A DNA stretch of 28,053 nucleotides, taken from contig JAXMAM010000035.1 of NCBI GenBank assembly GCA_046350455.1, positions 1 to 28,053 of the forward strand, read 5' to 3'. This DNA is from CAZXGD01 sp046350455 (GTDB lineage Bacteria; Planctomycetota; Phycisphaerae; Phycisphaerales; SM1A02). The notes under the pieces were generated by a model. The model searched no databases. It was not told the DNA's origin and saw only the letters and a program-made list of their open reading frames with translations. Shown here piece by piece: positions 1 to 10,122 of the stretch. The number at the start of each line of letters is the position of its first letter. The stretch's first letter is position 1. The position numbers and the translations under genes were made by a program.

Positions 1-905
1 GCATGGTGGGCAGCTACCTGATGGAGGAGATGGCCAAGATCCCAGCAGACTGGGACTTTGCCAGCGAGTTCCGCTACCGCAATCCCATCGTGACCGAGGG
101 CAGCGTGGTGGTGGCCGTCAGCCAGAGCGGCGAGACAGCCGACACGCTGGCTGCGCTGCAGGAAGCCAAGCAGCGCGGCGCGCTGGCGCTGGGCGTGATC
201 AACGTGGTGGGTTCGAGCATCGCACGCGAGACCGACGCGGGCATCTACCTGCGCGTGGGGCCGGAGATCGGCGTGGCCAGCACCAAGGCGTTCGTGGGGC
301 AGGTGATGGTGAGCGCCATGCTGGCGCTGTTCATCGGGCGCCGCCGGTTCCTGAGCCAGGAGTTCGTTAGCGGCGTGCTGCGCGAGCTGGAGCAGATTCC
401 TGGGCACATCGAGCGCATCCTGCAGCAGAGCGAGCACATCATGCGCTCTACCAGCAAGTACATCGAGCGCGAGAACTGGCTGTTCCTGGGCCGCGGCGTG
501 AACTACCCCGTGGCGCTGGAAGGCGCGCTGAAGCTGAAGGAGATCAGCTACATCCACGCGGAGGGCATGCCTTCCGCGGAGATGAAGCACGGGCCGATCG
601 CGCTCATTGACAACGGCATGCCGTGCGTGTTCGTGGCCACGCGCAACAGCCAGTACGAGAAGGTGCTGAGCAACATTCAGGAAGTGCGCAGCCGCGGCGG
701 CCATGTGATCGCCGTGGCCACCGAGGGCGACGATCACATCCGCAGCATGGCTGAGGATGTGTTCTATGTGCCGGACGTGAGCGAGATGCTGCAGCCGCTG
801 GTGACCGTGGTGCCGCTGCAGCTGCTGGCGTATCACGCAGCCGTGCTGCGCGGCAAGGACGTGGACAAGCCCCGCAACCTGGCCAAGAGCGTGACCGTCG
901 AGTGA
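1..905 (+). CDS. glmS: Glucosamine-fructose-6-phosphate aminotransferase, C-terminal part (5' end outside window)
   Basis: GlmS converts fructose-6-phosphate and glutamine to glucosamine-6-phosphate, the first step toward UDP-GlcNAc for cell envelope polymers. Only the sugar-isomerase half is in the window: about 300 residues carrying two SIS domains. Seen directly: ASEFRYR, the phosphosugar-binding SQSGETADT, GVASTKAF, the second-SIS stretch ALEGALKLKEISYIHAEG, the MKHGPIALI motif, and the typical C-terminus DVDKPRNLAKSVTVE. The glutaminase domain must lie upstream, so the ATG at position 3 is internal, not a start. The gene ends in TGA at 903-905, and the last two bases of that stop are the first two of a 34-nt repeat unit. 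It converges on clpB. The identification is secure. Confidence 0.97.
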   Translation, partial: MVGSYLMEEMAKIPADWDFASEFRYRNPIVTEGSVVVAVSQSGETADTLAALQEAKQRGALALGVINVVGSSIARETDAGIYLRVGPEIGVASTKAFVGQVMVSAMLALFIGRRRFLSQEFVSGVLRELEQIPGHIERILQQSEHIMRSTSKYIERENWLFLGRGVNYPVALEGALKLKEISYIHAEGMPSAEMKHGPIALIDNGMPCVFVATRNSQYEKVLSNIQEVRSRGGHVIAVATEGDDHIRSMAEDVFYVPDVSEMLQPLVTVVPLQLLAYHAAVLRGKDVDKPRNLAKSVTVE

Positions 906-937
906 AATTGGTGCCTGGCACGGGTGTCCCTACTTTC
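904..937 (+). repeat. 34-nt REP-like unit, copy 1 (at glmS stop)
   Basis: The unit begins GAAA and ends TTTC. It contains the short palindrome GTGCCTGGCAC and, read on the minus strand, the tetranucleotide GTAG at the foot of that hairpin. It is an exact inverted copy of the unit at 1514-1547 and matches the unit at 25289-25322. The first two bases (GA) complete the glmS TGA stop codon. GTAG plus an imperfect palindrome is the hallmark of REP sequences mobilised by RAYT (TnpA-REP) transposases. No such transposase is in the window, so the class assignment is inferred. Confidence 0.8.
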
Positions 938-1513
938 GGGGGGCGACGGCGGCCGTGCGGGCCGTCCCGTGCGGACCGCGCCCGTGGCCGCAACGTGGTC
1001 CGTCCTGTGCGGCCCGCGCCCGCGGCCTCCGCGCGGGCCGGGGGGCGCGGCCGCGGACGGCTCGGCTCCACCAGGTTCCGCCTTCGCCTCGGCTTCGCGG
1101 TTGCTCGGCAGGTGGAGCGGCCCGCGAACCGGGGTGCGCACACAGCCTGCCTCGCTCCGCTCAACGCCGCTACGCCGCGCCCCCCGGTCCCGCGCTGCGG
1201 CCGCTGCAACGGGTGAGGGAGGACGGGGGCGTGCGTGACAGTACGACCGGACGGGCGGGACGGTGAGGCCCGCGACCCTCGGTGACTCGGCAGCCGTTCA
1301 GCGGGTCTGCGTGCGCCGACAGGGGATCGCCCTGCCAGTACCGCAACTCCGCGCCAGCGCATGAAGCGGTGCGCCGTCCGGCAGCCGCGGAAACGCGGGA
1401 CACCCGTGCCAGGCACGACTTTCGGAAACCCGGGACAGGAGTGCCAGGCACGAGTTTCGCAGGCACGGGTTTCCCTCCGTGTGCTTGCGGCCGCGTCCAA
1501 GCCGCCCCCCGCA
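938..1513. other. Gene-free, very GC-rich spacer between inverted repeat units
   Basis: This is about 580 bp between the convergent ends of glmS and clpB, enclosed by inverted 34-nt units. Open frames run through it in several registers, as expected in sequence this GC-rich. They disagree with each other, have no recognisable domain, and several simply translate the repeat. The left part (about 950-1270) is rich in CG-dense short words such as CCGTGCGG and GGCCCGCGCC. The right part holds two further repeat units. I see no RNA gene or conserved protein here. Confidence 0.6.
1390..1458 (-). repeat. Two tandem degenerate 34-nt REP-like units (1390-1423 and 1425-1458)
   Basis: Two head-to-tail units separated by one base, each starting GAAA and ending TTTC with the same 34-nt length as the intact copies. 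The first keeps the 20-nt core gggacacccgtgccaggcac exactly. The second has GGGACAGGAGTGCC in its place. Both have lost the GTAG (GAAACGCGG and GAAACCCGG instead of GAAAGTAGG). A further fragment, GCAGGCACGGGTTTCCC, follows at 1459-1475. Orientation is the same as the unit at 1514-1547. Confidence 0.75.
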
Positions 1514-1545
1514 GAAAGTAGGGACACCCGTGCCAGGCACCAATT

Positions 1546-1547
<2 letters not shown>
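1514..1547 (-). repeat. 34-nt REP-like unit, copy 4 (at clpB stop)
   Basis: This is the perfect reverse complement of the unit at 904-937 (35 of 35 bases including the adjoining stop-codon base). It is identical in sequence and orientation to 25289-25322. It has GTAG at its foot (1518-1521) followed by the core gggacacccgtgccaggcac. Read from the clpB side, the unit starts at the second base of the clpB TGA stop codon. Confidence 0.8.
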
Positions 1548-4134
<2,587 letters not shown>

Positions 4135-4318
4135 GGGGAACCCTCTAGGCAGCAAACGGTGTGCCGAGCGCAGGCCTGCCACCGAAGCGGTGCGCGGATT
4201 ATCACACTGCCAGCACGGCTGGGTGGGGCGTGTGGGCCTGCCAAACTTGGAATGACCAACGCGCTCGCTGCGCGCTTGGCTCTCGCAACCCACGGCACCG
4301 CAAGGGGTATGGCCCCCC
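4135..4318. promoter_or_regulatory. Divergent intergenic region between clpB and the T2SS operon
   Basis: These 184 bp must carry the clpB leader and probably the promoter of the gsp operon. On the minus strand there is TGTGATAAT (around 4198-4206), which resembles an extended -10 box (TGnTATAAT). It lies about 60 bases before the clpB ATG. TTGGCA at 4239-4244 is 35 bp away from it, too far to act as its -35 box. No CIRCE inverted repeat was seen, so heat-shock control by HrcA is not supported. On the plus strand AAGGGG at 4301-4306 may serve gspF translation. Confidence 0.35.
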
Positions 4319-5503
4319 GTGCCAGCCTTCGCATTTGAAGCCCGCGACGCCCAGGGCGCGCGCGTCCGCGGCACCGTGGACGCCGCCTCCCAGGCTGCTG
4401 CGCTGGCAGACCTGCAGGCGCGCGGCCTGGCACCCACCCGTGTGGAAGAGCGTGCGCCCGCCACCGCGCGTGTGCGCGTGCCAGTGCGCGCGGTGAGCGC
4501 CAGCTACCGCCAGCTGGCAGACCTGCTGCGCGCTGGCGTGCCCATCCTGCGCGCGCTGCGCCTGCTGGGACGCGGCAAGGCCAACCCGCGCCTGGCCGCT
4601 GTGTGGAACCAGGTGGCCGACGCCGTGCAAGATGGTGAACGCCTTGCCGACGCCATGGGCCAGCACCCCGGTGTGTTCGCGCCCGTGCAGGTGGCCATGG
4701 TGCGCGCTGGCGAGCGCGGCGGATTTCTTGACGAAGTCTTCGCGCGGCTGGCGTCGTTCCTGGAGAGCCAGGCCGAGATGCGCTCGCGCGTGATCGGGAA
4801 TCTCATCTACCCAGTCATTCTCCTGGTCGTGGGCGCAGGCATCGTGCTGGCAGCGCTCATCTTCTTTGTGCCCAGGTTCAAGAAGTTCCAGGCGCGGGGC
4901 AATCTTCCTTCCGCCACCCGCGCGCTGATGTGGGTGAGCGACCTGCTCATCGAGCGCTGGCCCATCCTGCTGGTGCTGACTGCTGCGTTGATCGCGCTCG
5001 CATGGTGGGCGTGGCGCAGGCCAGCCGTGCGCCGCCGCGTAGCGGACTGGCAGATGCGCGTCCCAGTGTGGGGTCCGCTGGTGCGCGCAGTGTGCGTGGC
5101 GCGCTTCACGCGCGTGCTGGGCACGCTGCTGGGGAACGGCATTCCGCTGTTGACCGCCATGCAGATCAGCCGCGACGCTGCCGGCCATCCAGCGCTGGAA
5201 GACGCGGTGGACCGCGCGGTGGAGGCCGTGCGCGCAGGCGAACCGCTGGCCCAGCCCCTGGGCGCCAGCGGCTTCTTTGAGGAGGACGTCACTGAAATGG
5301 TGTCCGTGGGAGAGAGCGCCAACAACCTGGCCAGCGTGCTCACCGGGGTGGCCGACACGCTGGAGAAGCGGGTGGACCGCGCGCTGGGTGTGGCGGTCAA
5401 GCTCATGGAACCCGCGCTCCTGCTGTTCCTGGCAGGGGTGGTGCTCAGCATCTTCCTGGCGCTGGTCCTTCCCATGCTGCAACTGGGGAATTCGGCCAGA
5501 TAA
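4319..5503 (+). CDS. gspF: Type II secretion inner-membrane platform protein GspF
   Basis: GspF is the polytopic cytoplasmic-membrane platform on which the secretion ATPase drives pseudopilus assembly. The 394-aa length fits the family. The N-terminus reads PAFAFEARDAQGARVRGTVD, the usual GspF opening, from a GTG start. Two T2SF domains are visible (about 60-180 and 265-385). The first contains YRQLADLLRAGVPILRALRLL, the second RFTRVLGTLLGNGIPLLTAM. Hydrophobic segments lie near 163-188, 213-235 and 362-388. The GEXXGXL-type motif appears as RAGERGGFLDEV in repeat 1 and VSVGESANNLASVL in repeat 2. It is the first gene of the gsp cluster. The secretion ATPase gene gspE, which usually precedes gspF, is absent here and must lie elsewhere. 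PilC of type IV pili is the paralogous alternative, but the pseudopilin genes that follow favour GspF. Confidence 0.93.
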   Translation: MPAFAFEARDAQGARVRGTVDAASQAAALADLQARGLAPTRVEERAPATARVRVPVRAVSASYRQLADLLRAGVPILRALRLLGRGKANPRLAAVWNQVADAVQDGERLADAMGQHPGVFAPVQVAMVRAGERGGFLDEVFARLASFLESQAEMRSRVIGNLIYPVILLVVGAGIVLAALIFFVPRFKKFQARGNLPSATRALMWVSDLLIERWPILLVLTAALIALAWWAWRRPAVRRRVADWQMRVPVWGPLVRAVCVARFTRVLGTLLGNGIPLLTAMQISRDAAGHPALEDAVDRAVEAVRAGEPLAQPLGASGFFEEDVTEMVSVGESANNLASVLTGVADTLEKRVDRALGVAVKLMEPALLLFLAGVVLSIFLALVLPMLQLGNSAR

Positions 5504-5611
5504 CACCGATGCAACCCCAGCAGGCCTCCCCGGTATGGGGATGGCTCACCAGGCGGTGCCGCGGTTCCCTGGGCACGGCGCTGCGTGAGCTGGCAGCACT
5601 TGGAGACACCC

Positions 5612-6145
5612 ATGCATCGAGCGCCTTCACCACGCCTTCGCCGCGGCTTCACCATCCTGGAACTGCTCATCGTGATCGGCATCCTGCTGGCGCTGGGTGG
5701 GATCGTGCTCTACAACCTGACCGGCCAGTCTGAGAAGGCCAACGTGGGCATTGCCAAGGAGCAGATGCTGCTCATGAAGAAGGCCATGGGCATGTTCCGC
5801 GTGGACGTGAAACGCCTGCCCACCAAGGAGGAAGGTTTGGCCGCGCTCTGGGACAAGAGCGTGCTGGATGAAGAGGTGGCCAAGGCATGGCAAGGTCCGT
5901 ACCTGGAGGAGGCTGTGCCGAAGGACCTATGGGGCCACGAGTGGATCTACGAGCCAAGCGAGGAAGCCGCCATCGGCTTCGACATCATCAGCATCGGGCC
6001 TGATGGACAGGAAGGCACCGAGGACGACATTCATCTGGTGAACACCGACACCGGCGACGGCGCTGGCAGCAGCTCGGGCACGGGCTCGCGCGGCAGCAGC
6101 TCGAGCGGTTCAGGTGGCACCGGTGGCGGAGGCAGCGGGCGATAG
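5612..6145 (+). CDS. gspG: Major pseudopilin GspG
   Basis: GspG polymerises into the periplasmic pseudopilus that pushes substrates through the secretin. From ATG 5612 the protein has 177 aa. GGAG lies six bases upstream; a GTG at 5585 in the same frame lacks such a site. The prepilin leader is 12 residues ending RRG, then FTILELLIVIGILLALGGIV, with the essential Glu at +5 of the mature protein. The family core follows: ALWD, AWQGPYLEE, PKDLWGHEW and the C-terminal Ca-binding loop FDIISIGPDGQEGTEDDI. After this conserved end there is an extra tail of about 31 Ser/Gly residues (from about 147) that ordinary GspG lacks. A gap of 108 bp separates it from gspF. I see no convincing gene in the gap. 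Confidence 0.95.
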   Translation: MHRAPSPRLRRGFTILELLIVIGILLALGGIVLYNLTGQSEKANVGIAKEQMLLMKKAMGMFRVDVKRLPTKEEGLAALWDKSVLDEEVAKAWQGPYLEEAVPKDLWGHEWIYEPSEEAAIGFDIISIGPDGQEGTEDDIHLVNTDTGDGAGSSSGTGSRGSSSSGSGGTGGGGSGR

Positions 6146-6147
6146 CC

Positions 6148-7056
6148 GTGGCTGACGCGATCACCCAGATTCCGCAGAGCGTGGCGGTGTGCGCGGGCAG
6201 TGCCTGTGCGCGCTGGCGCCATGCGAGCCCGCGGCATGCCTTCACGCTGCTGGAGCTGATGCTGGTGCTGGCGGTCACGCTGGCCATCGCAGCACTCAGC
6301 TTCCCGCTGTACGCGCCGCTTCTGCAGCGCCAGGGGTTTGACACCTCGGTGGAGGAAGTCATCGCGCAGTGCACGCGCGCGCGCGCAGAGGCGCAGGCGC
6401 GCGGCGTGGCGGTGGAGGTGGCTGTGACCGCAGGCGGCACGCGCCTGGAGACCCGCGTGGTGGACCTCATGGCCGACGCGCAGGACGACCCGGCCACCGA
6501 GGAGCGCACCCGCGCTGACGGCATGGACGCAGCGCTGCGTGGCTCGGCCATCGCGCGCGCAGAGAAGTCCAAGTGGGACGCAGCCATGGCGCGCCGCGCA
6601 GCCAGCAGCGCCGCGCGCTATCCGCGCGAGGACGATGGCGCCGCGCTCCAGCGCTCGCTGGGCGAGCTGGCGCTGGAGGATGGCGTGGTGGCCAGCATTG
6701 AGGCGCCCGCTGTGCTGGAGACAGAGCGCGACGCAGGCGACGCAGCCGGCGACGCAGCCGGCGACGCAGCCGGCGAAGTAGCCAGCATGGGCGCCGTGCG
6801 CGGCCGCAGCGCAGACAGCACTGAGACTGCGGACGCAGCCGTCGCTGGCAGCGCTGCTGGCTCTGCTGGCGGAGCAGACGCAGGCATGGCAGACGGACGC
6901 ATCGCGCTCTTCCTTCCGGATGGCAGCGCCACCGCTGTGCGCGGCGTGTGGGTGGTGCAAGATGGCGGCGCGCGCATGGCACGCGTGGAGGTGGACGCGC
7001 TTCTGGGCCGCGCAGTGCGCCGCGACGTGCGCACGGCAGCGCGGACCGGCATGTGA
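6148..7056 (+). CDS. gspH: Minor pseudopilin GspH-like, enlarged
   Basis: This is a pilin-like protein, probably part of the pseudopilus, assigned to GspH from its position between gspG and gspI. It starts with GTG two bases after the gspG stop and has 302 aa, where GspH is usually about 170-200. The leader is long (31 residues) and ends RHA rather than a glycine. Then comes FTLLELMLVLAVTLAIAALS with Glu at +5. The normal beta-rich ending may be the stretch IALFLPDGSATAVRGVWVV (about 251-270). Between the helix and this end there is an Ala-rich insertion that contains a tandem D-A-A-G repeat. The 3' end overlaps gspI by four bases (GTGA). The family is well supported; the exact letter (H) rests mainly on gene order. 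Confidence 0.8.
   Translation: MADAITQIPQSVAVCAGSACARWRHASPRHAFTLLELMLVLAVTLAIAALSFPLYAPLLQRQGFDTSVEEVIAQCTRARAEAQARGVAVEVAVTAGGTRLETRVVDLMADAQDDPATEERTRADGMDAALRGSAIARAEKSKWDAAMARRAASSAARYPREDDGAALQRSLGELALEDGVVASIEAPAVLETERDAGDAAGDAAGDAAGEVASMGAVRGRSADSTETADAAVAGSAAGSAGGADAGMADGRIALFLPDGSATAVRGVWVVQDGGARMARVEVDALLGRAVRRDVRTAARTGM
6730..6774 (+). repeat. 12-bp tandem repeat inside gspH
   Basis: There are three perfect copies of GACGCAGCCGGC (6739-6774), preceded by a 9-bp shortened copy (6730-6738). They encode D-A-G followed by three D-A-A-G units. The unit is a multiple of three, so copy-number changes would keep the frame. The repeat lies in the extra Ala/Asp-rich insertion of the pseudopilin. 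Confidence 0.9.
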
Positions 7057-7595
7057 ACCAGCGCGGGTCCATCCTGCTTGAAGTGCTGCTGGCCATCGCA
7101 GTCTTCACCTTTGCAGGCATCGTGATCCTGGGAGTCCTGGAAGAGACTGTGGCAGCAGGAGGCCGCGAAGAGCGGCGCGCGCTGGCCATGGATCTGGCGC
7201 GCACGCGCATGGCGGAGATCGAAGCGGGCGTGGAGGGCGACGCTGCAGCGGACGGGTCTGCGGCATCCGGGGCATCGACGGCAAATGCGGCCCCCGCTGC
7301 GTCTTCCGCCGCCTCTGCCACGGACGCCTCTGCGCTCCCTGATCCGCGCAAGGGCCTGCGCGTGGAGGTGCGCCTGGAGCCCAGCGACCACCCGGGCCTG
7401 ACGCTGGCGGTGGTGGAGGTGTGGGACGACGCCGCGCAGCGCCGCACTGCGCTGGCGCAGGCGCTGGGAGACAGCAGCTCGGACCCGCCACGCCTGGCTG
7501 TGCTGCGGCAGCTGGTCAAGGATGCGTCGGGCGCGCCGGCGGCCCCGTTGGCGCCACGGCCAGAGTTCAAGAAGCCAGCGGGGGCCAGGCCGTGA
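7053..7595 (+). CDS. gspI: Minor pseudopilin GspI-like
   Basis: This is probably one of the tip pseudopilins. GTG at 7053 overlaps the gspH stop (GTGA) and gives 180 aa with a five-residue leader, M-N-Q-R-G. Cleavage would leave SILLEVLLAIAVFTFAGIVI, so residue +1 is Ser instead of Phe, while Glu +5 is kept. Next comes LARTRMAEIEAG, like the GspI segment that follows the transmembrane helix. A short Ala/Ser-rich insertion (about 63-92) precedes a beta-strand region (GLRVEVRLEPSD, LTLAVVEVWDD). The end overlaps gspJ by four bases. GspI from gene order and the short leader. Confidence 0.82.
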   Translation: MNQRGSILLEVLLAIAVFTFAGIVILGVLEETVAAGGREERRALAMDLARTRMAEIEAGVEGDAAADGSAASGASTANAAPAASSAASATDASALPDPRKGLRVEVRLEPSDHPGLTLAVVEVWDDAAQRRTALAQALGDSSSDPPRLAVLRQLVKDASGAPAAPLAPRPEFKKPAGARP

Positions 7596-8272
7596 AGCGC
7601 CGCGCGTTCACGCTGCTGGAGGCGCTCATCGCGGTCGCCATGATCGGGCTGCTGGCTGGGGCGCTCGCCATCTTTGTGGATGACCTGGCCACCACGCGCG
7701 CGCACGTCACGCGCACCACGGACCGCGCGCGCAGCGCAGACGCGGTGTTCGGCGTGGTTGAGGCGGCGCTGCAGACCGCGGTGGTGGATGGCGGGCGCCT
7801 GGGCGCTGGCGTGAGCGGCAGTCCGGATGGGCTGCGGGTCCTCAGCAGCCGCACCGACGCAGTGGGAAGCACGGGCGCTCAGCTTGCGCGCGCTGCGTTC
7901 GCGCCGCTGGTGGTGACAGAGGTGCGGCAGTCTGGGCAGGGCATCCTGGTGGGTCGCGCAGGCGTGGCCAGCGCGCTGTCCGGAAATGCGTGCACGGTGC
8001 GGTTCCGGTACTTCGATGGCACGCAGTGGTCGGACTGGTTCGACTCGCTGCAGGCTGGCCAGCTGCCCGTGATGGTGGAGGTATCTGTGTGGTTCAGCGC
8101 GGTGGGGGCGGGCGCGGATGCCGAGGCGGGAGCGGAGGCCGAGACGGAGCCGGAGCCGGACGCACGCGCAGAGGAATCTCTTCCGCCGCCAGATCGCGTG
8201 CGGCGGTTTGCTGTGCCAGACGCAGCAGGCCCAGCGCCAGCGGGCAGCAGCGGAGCGGAGGGTGTGCCGTGA
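7592..8272 (+). CDS. gspJ: Minor pseudopilin GspJ-like
   Basis: GTG at 7592 overlaps the gspI stop (GTGA) and gives 226 aa. The leader is M-K-R-R-A, followed by FTLLEALIAVAMIGLLAGAL with Glu at +5; as in GspH, the residue before cleavage is Ala, not Gly. GspJ-like features further on are VRFRYFDGTQWSDWFDS (the family typically has a Y-D-G-x-W-x-x-x-W pattern) and LPVMVEVSVWF near 164-175. The last 50 residues are Glu/Ala/Pro-rich and look disordered. The end overlaps gspK by four bases (GTGA). Confidence 0.87.
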   Translation: MKRRAFTLLEALIAVAMIGLLAGALAIFVDDLATTRAHVTRTTDRARSADAVFGVVEAALQTAVVDGGRLGAGVSGSPDGLRVLSSRTDAVGSTGAQLARAAFAPLVVTEVRQSGQGILVGRAGVASALSGNACTVRFRYFDGTQWSDWFDSLQAGQLPVMVEVSVWFSAVGAGADAEAGAEAETEPEPDARAEESLPPPDRVRRFAVPDAAGPAPAGSSGAEGVP

Positions 8273-10095
8273 ACGCGCGCGCACGCACCACTGCCACCGC
8301 GCGCGCACGCACCGCCACCGCGCGCGCATGCACCGCCACCCGCCGCGGCGTGATGCTCTTTGCAGTGCTGGTGGTGCTGGCCGTGGCGGCGCTGGCTGTG
8401 GGGGCGCTCAGCGTGGCGCAGGAGGCCGAGTATGCCGGGCAGGTGGCCGCGCAGGACCGCACGCAGCAGCGCGCCATGGCGTGGAGCGGTGCGCAGGCTG
8501 TGGCAGCAGCGCTGGCCGAGCAGCGGCAGCAGATCGCCCTGGGTGAACAGCCAGTGCTTCCCGCAGAGATGGTGCTGTGGGAGGACGAAGGCCAGCTGTG
8601 CGTGGTGCGGCCGTTGCCGGTGGGCCCGCAAGGAGAGCTGGCAGTGGGCGAAGCATCCAAGCGCGCGCTGGCCGCTGTGAGCGCAGCAGAGCTGGAGCAG
8701 ACGGGCGTGGTGGCCAGCGCCACGGCTGCGGCAGTGACCGCGCGCAGCCATGACGCCGCAGACCTGGAGGCGCTGGTGGATCCCGCTGCGGGGCTGCCGC
8801 CCACGCTGGTGCTGGGGCCAGTGGTGTCCAGCATTGCGGATGGCGTGCGTGCGGCGCAGCAGGGAGACACAGCTCCCGACGGCGTGGCTCGACCGCTGGC
8901 GCTGGCTGATGTGCTGACGCCCTTTGAGGCGCAGCGCGCGCTGGGCGTGGCCGGCCTGGGCGACCTAGCGCCGCGCATTCCGCTGGGCGCTGAGTGGACA
9001 GACGAAGCCAGCCAGGCGCTGGAACAAGCCTGCACGCCCGCTGGCGCGCAGCGCGTGCGCCAGGCGCTGGAGGACAAGGTGCCAGCCACCGAGACAGAGC
9101 TGGTGCAGGCGCTCATCAAGGCCAAGGTGGAGCCCAAGGAGTGGAGCGCTGTGCTGGCGGCGGTGGTGTGCGGGCCAGAAGCCATCGAAGTGGACCGCGT
9201 GGACCTGGGCCGCGCGCCGGAGGCGGTGCTGCGCACCGTGCCAGGCATCAGCGCAGACAAGGCAGCCCGCCTGGTGCAGGAGCGTGCGTCGCTGGACCCA
9301 GCGGAGCGCACGCAGCTGGCGTGGCCTGTGGTGCACAATGTGCTCACGCCGGACGAGTTCGCGGCCGCTGCGCCGCACCTGACCAGCCACAGCTGGCTCT
9401 GGCGCATGCGCCTGGTGACCGGCACCGTGCAGGCGGATGAAGGCGGCAGCAGTGTGGGGAGCAGCGTGGGCAGCGCGCTGGAAGGCGTGCAGGTGTGGGA
9501 CGTGGTGGTGGATCTTTCGGAGGATCCACCGCGCTTTGCCAGCCTGCGCGACTCCACGTTGCTTCCGGTGGCGGCAGCGCTGGCGCAGCAGATGGGGCGC
9601 GCGCCAGATGTGGACCAGGAATCGGGCGCTGGCGCGCGCGGGTCTGGGCTCCGCGATAACAACGCGGACGCAGAGGACAGCCGCGGCTATGGCATGCCAT
9701 CCACCGCGTCTGGCCCGCCGCTGCGCCCTGCACCTCCACCTGCAACCAGCCCTGACGACAGCGGTAGGAGTGCCGAGCCTGCGGAGCCCGCTCCGCCTGC
9801 GCGCTGGGAGTATCTCGGCGAACAGATTCGCAAGGAGCGCGAGGCTCGTGACCGCGCGGAGCGTGAGCGCCGCGCTTCAGACTGGGCGTGGACCAAGACC
9901 CCGCCGAAGCCGCAGAGCACGCCACCGCGTGCGGGCGATGCTGCGCCCTCACCGGGCGCAGAGAGCAGCGGAACTCCAACTGCGGATGCATCCACTTCAC
10001 CGGGCGGCGGTATGAGGACGAGCGATGCGCCGCCTGCATCTACGCCGACAGGCAGTCTGTCGGGGCGGTGGCGCGCGCATGGTTCTCGTCCGTAG
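8269..10095 (+). CDS. gspK: Minor pseudopilin GspK
   Basis: GspK caps the pseudopilus tip with GspI and GspJ. GTG at 8269 overlaps the gspJ stop and gives 608 aa, longer than the usual 300-350. The leader is 27 residues built from a repeated A-R-A-R-T-A-T unit and ends RRG. The mature protein begins VMLFAVLVVLAVAALAVGAL and lacks Glu at +5, as known for GspK. QRAMAWSGAQAVAAAL matches the family start region. A helix-hairpin-helix-like (T2SSK SAM-like) segment lies near 309-341 with VDLGRAPEAVLRTVPGIS. The final 170 residues are low-complexity: Ser/Gly, Pro, then a charged helix (IRKEREARDRAERERR) that is not part of normal GspK. A 27-bp gap separates it from gspL. Confidence 0.88.
   Translation: MNARARTTATARARTATARACTATRRGVMLFAVLVVLAVAALAVGALSVAQEAEYAGQVAAQDRTQQRAMAWSGAQAVAAALAEQRQQIALGEQPVLPAEMVLWEDEGQLCVVRPLPVGPQGELAVGEASKRALAAVSAAELEQTGVVASATAAAVTARSHDAADLEALVDPAAGLPPTLVLGPVVSSIADGVRAAQQGDTAPDGVARPLALADVLTPFEAQRALGVAGLGDLAPRIPLGAEWTDEASQALEQACTPAGAQRVRQALEDKVPATETELVQALIKAKVEPKEWSAVLAAVVCGPEAIEVDRVDLGRAPEAVLRTVPGISADKAARLVQERASLDPAERTQLAWPVVHNVLTPDEFAAAAPHLTSHSWLWRMRLVTGTVQADEGGSSVGSSVGSALEGVQVWDVVVDLSEDPPRFASLRDSTLLPVAAALAQQMGRAPDVDQESGAGARGSGLRDNNADAEDSRGYGMPSTASGPPLRPAPPPATSPDDSGRSAEPAEPAPPARWEYLGEQIRKEREARDRAERERRASDWAWTKTPPKPQSTPPRAGDAAPSPGAESSGTPTADASTSPGGGMRTSDAPPASTPTGSLSGRWRAHGSRP
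8274..8339 (+). repeat. 21-bp tandem repeat in the gspK leader
   Basis: Three tandem units of 24, 21 and 21 bp (8274-8297, 8298-8318, 8319-8339). The second and third differ at one base (ACGCACC versus ATGCACC), and the first carries an extra ACT. They encode ARARTTAT, ARARTAT and ARACTAT, which form almost the whole positively charged prepilin leader before the cleavage site. Confidence 0.88.
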
Positions 10096-10122
10096 CGCGC
10101 ATGCGCGTGGGCGTGGAGACAC

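Noticed and set aside
904..937. The repeat units as ordinary rho-independent terminators of glmS and clpB.
   Set aside because: The palindrome is short and no U-run follows it. An effect on mRNA ends is possible, but a classical terminator is not supported.
4195..4250. A full sigma-70 promoter for clpB using TTGGCA and GATAAT.
   Set aside because: The two boxes are 35 bp apart, far from the normal 16-18 bp; only the extended -10-like box is kept, as a weak suggestion.
5509..5733. A 74-codon frame between gspF and gspG.
   Set aside because: It overlaps the start of gspG out of frame, has no ribosome-binding site and no recognisable features.
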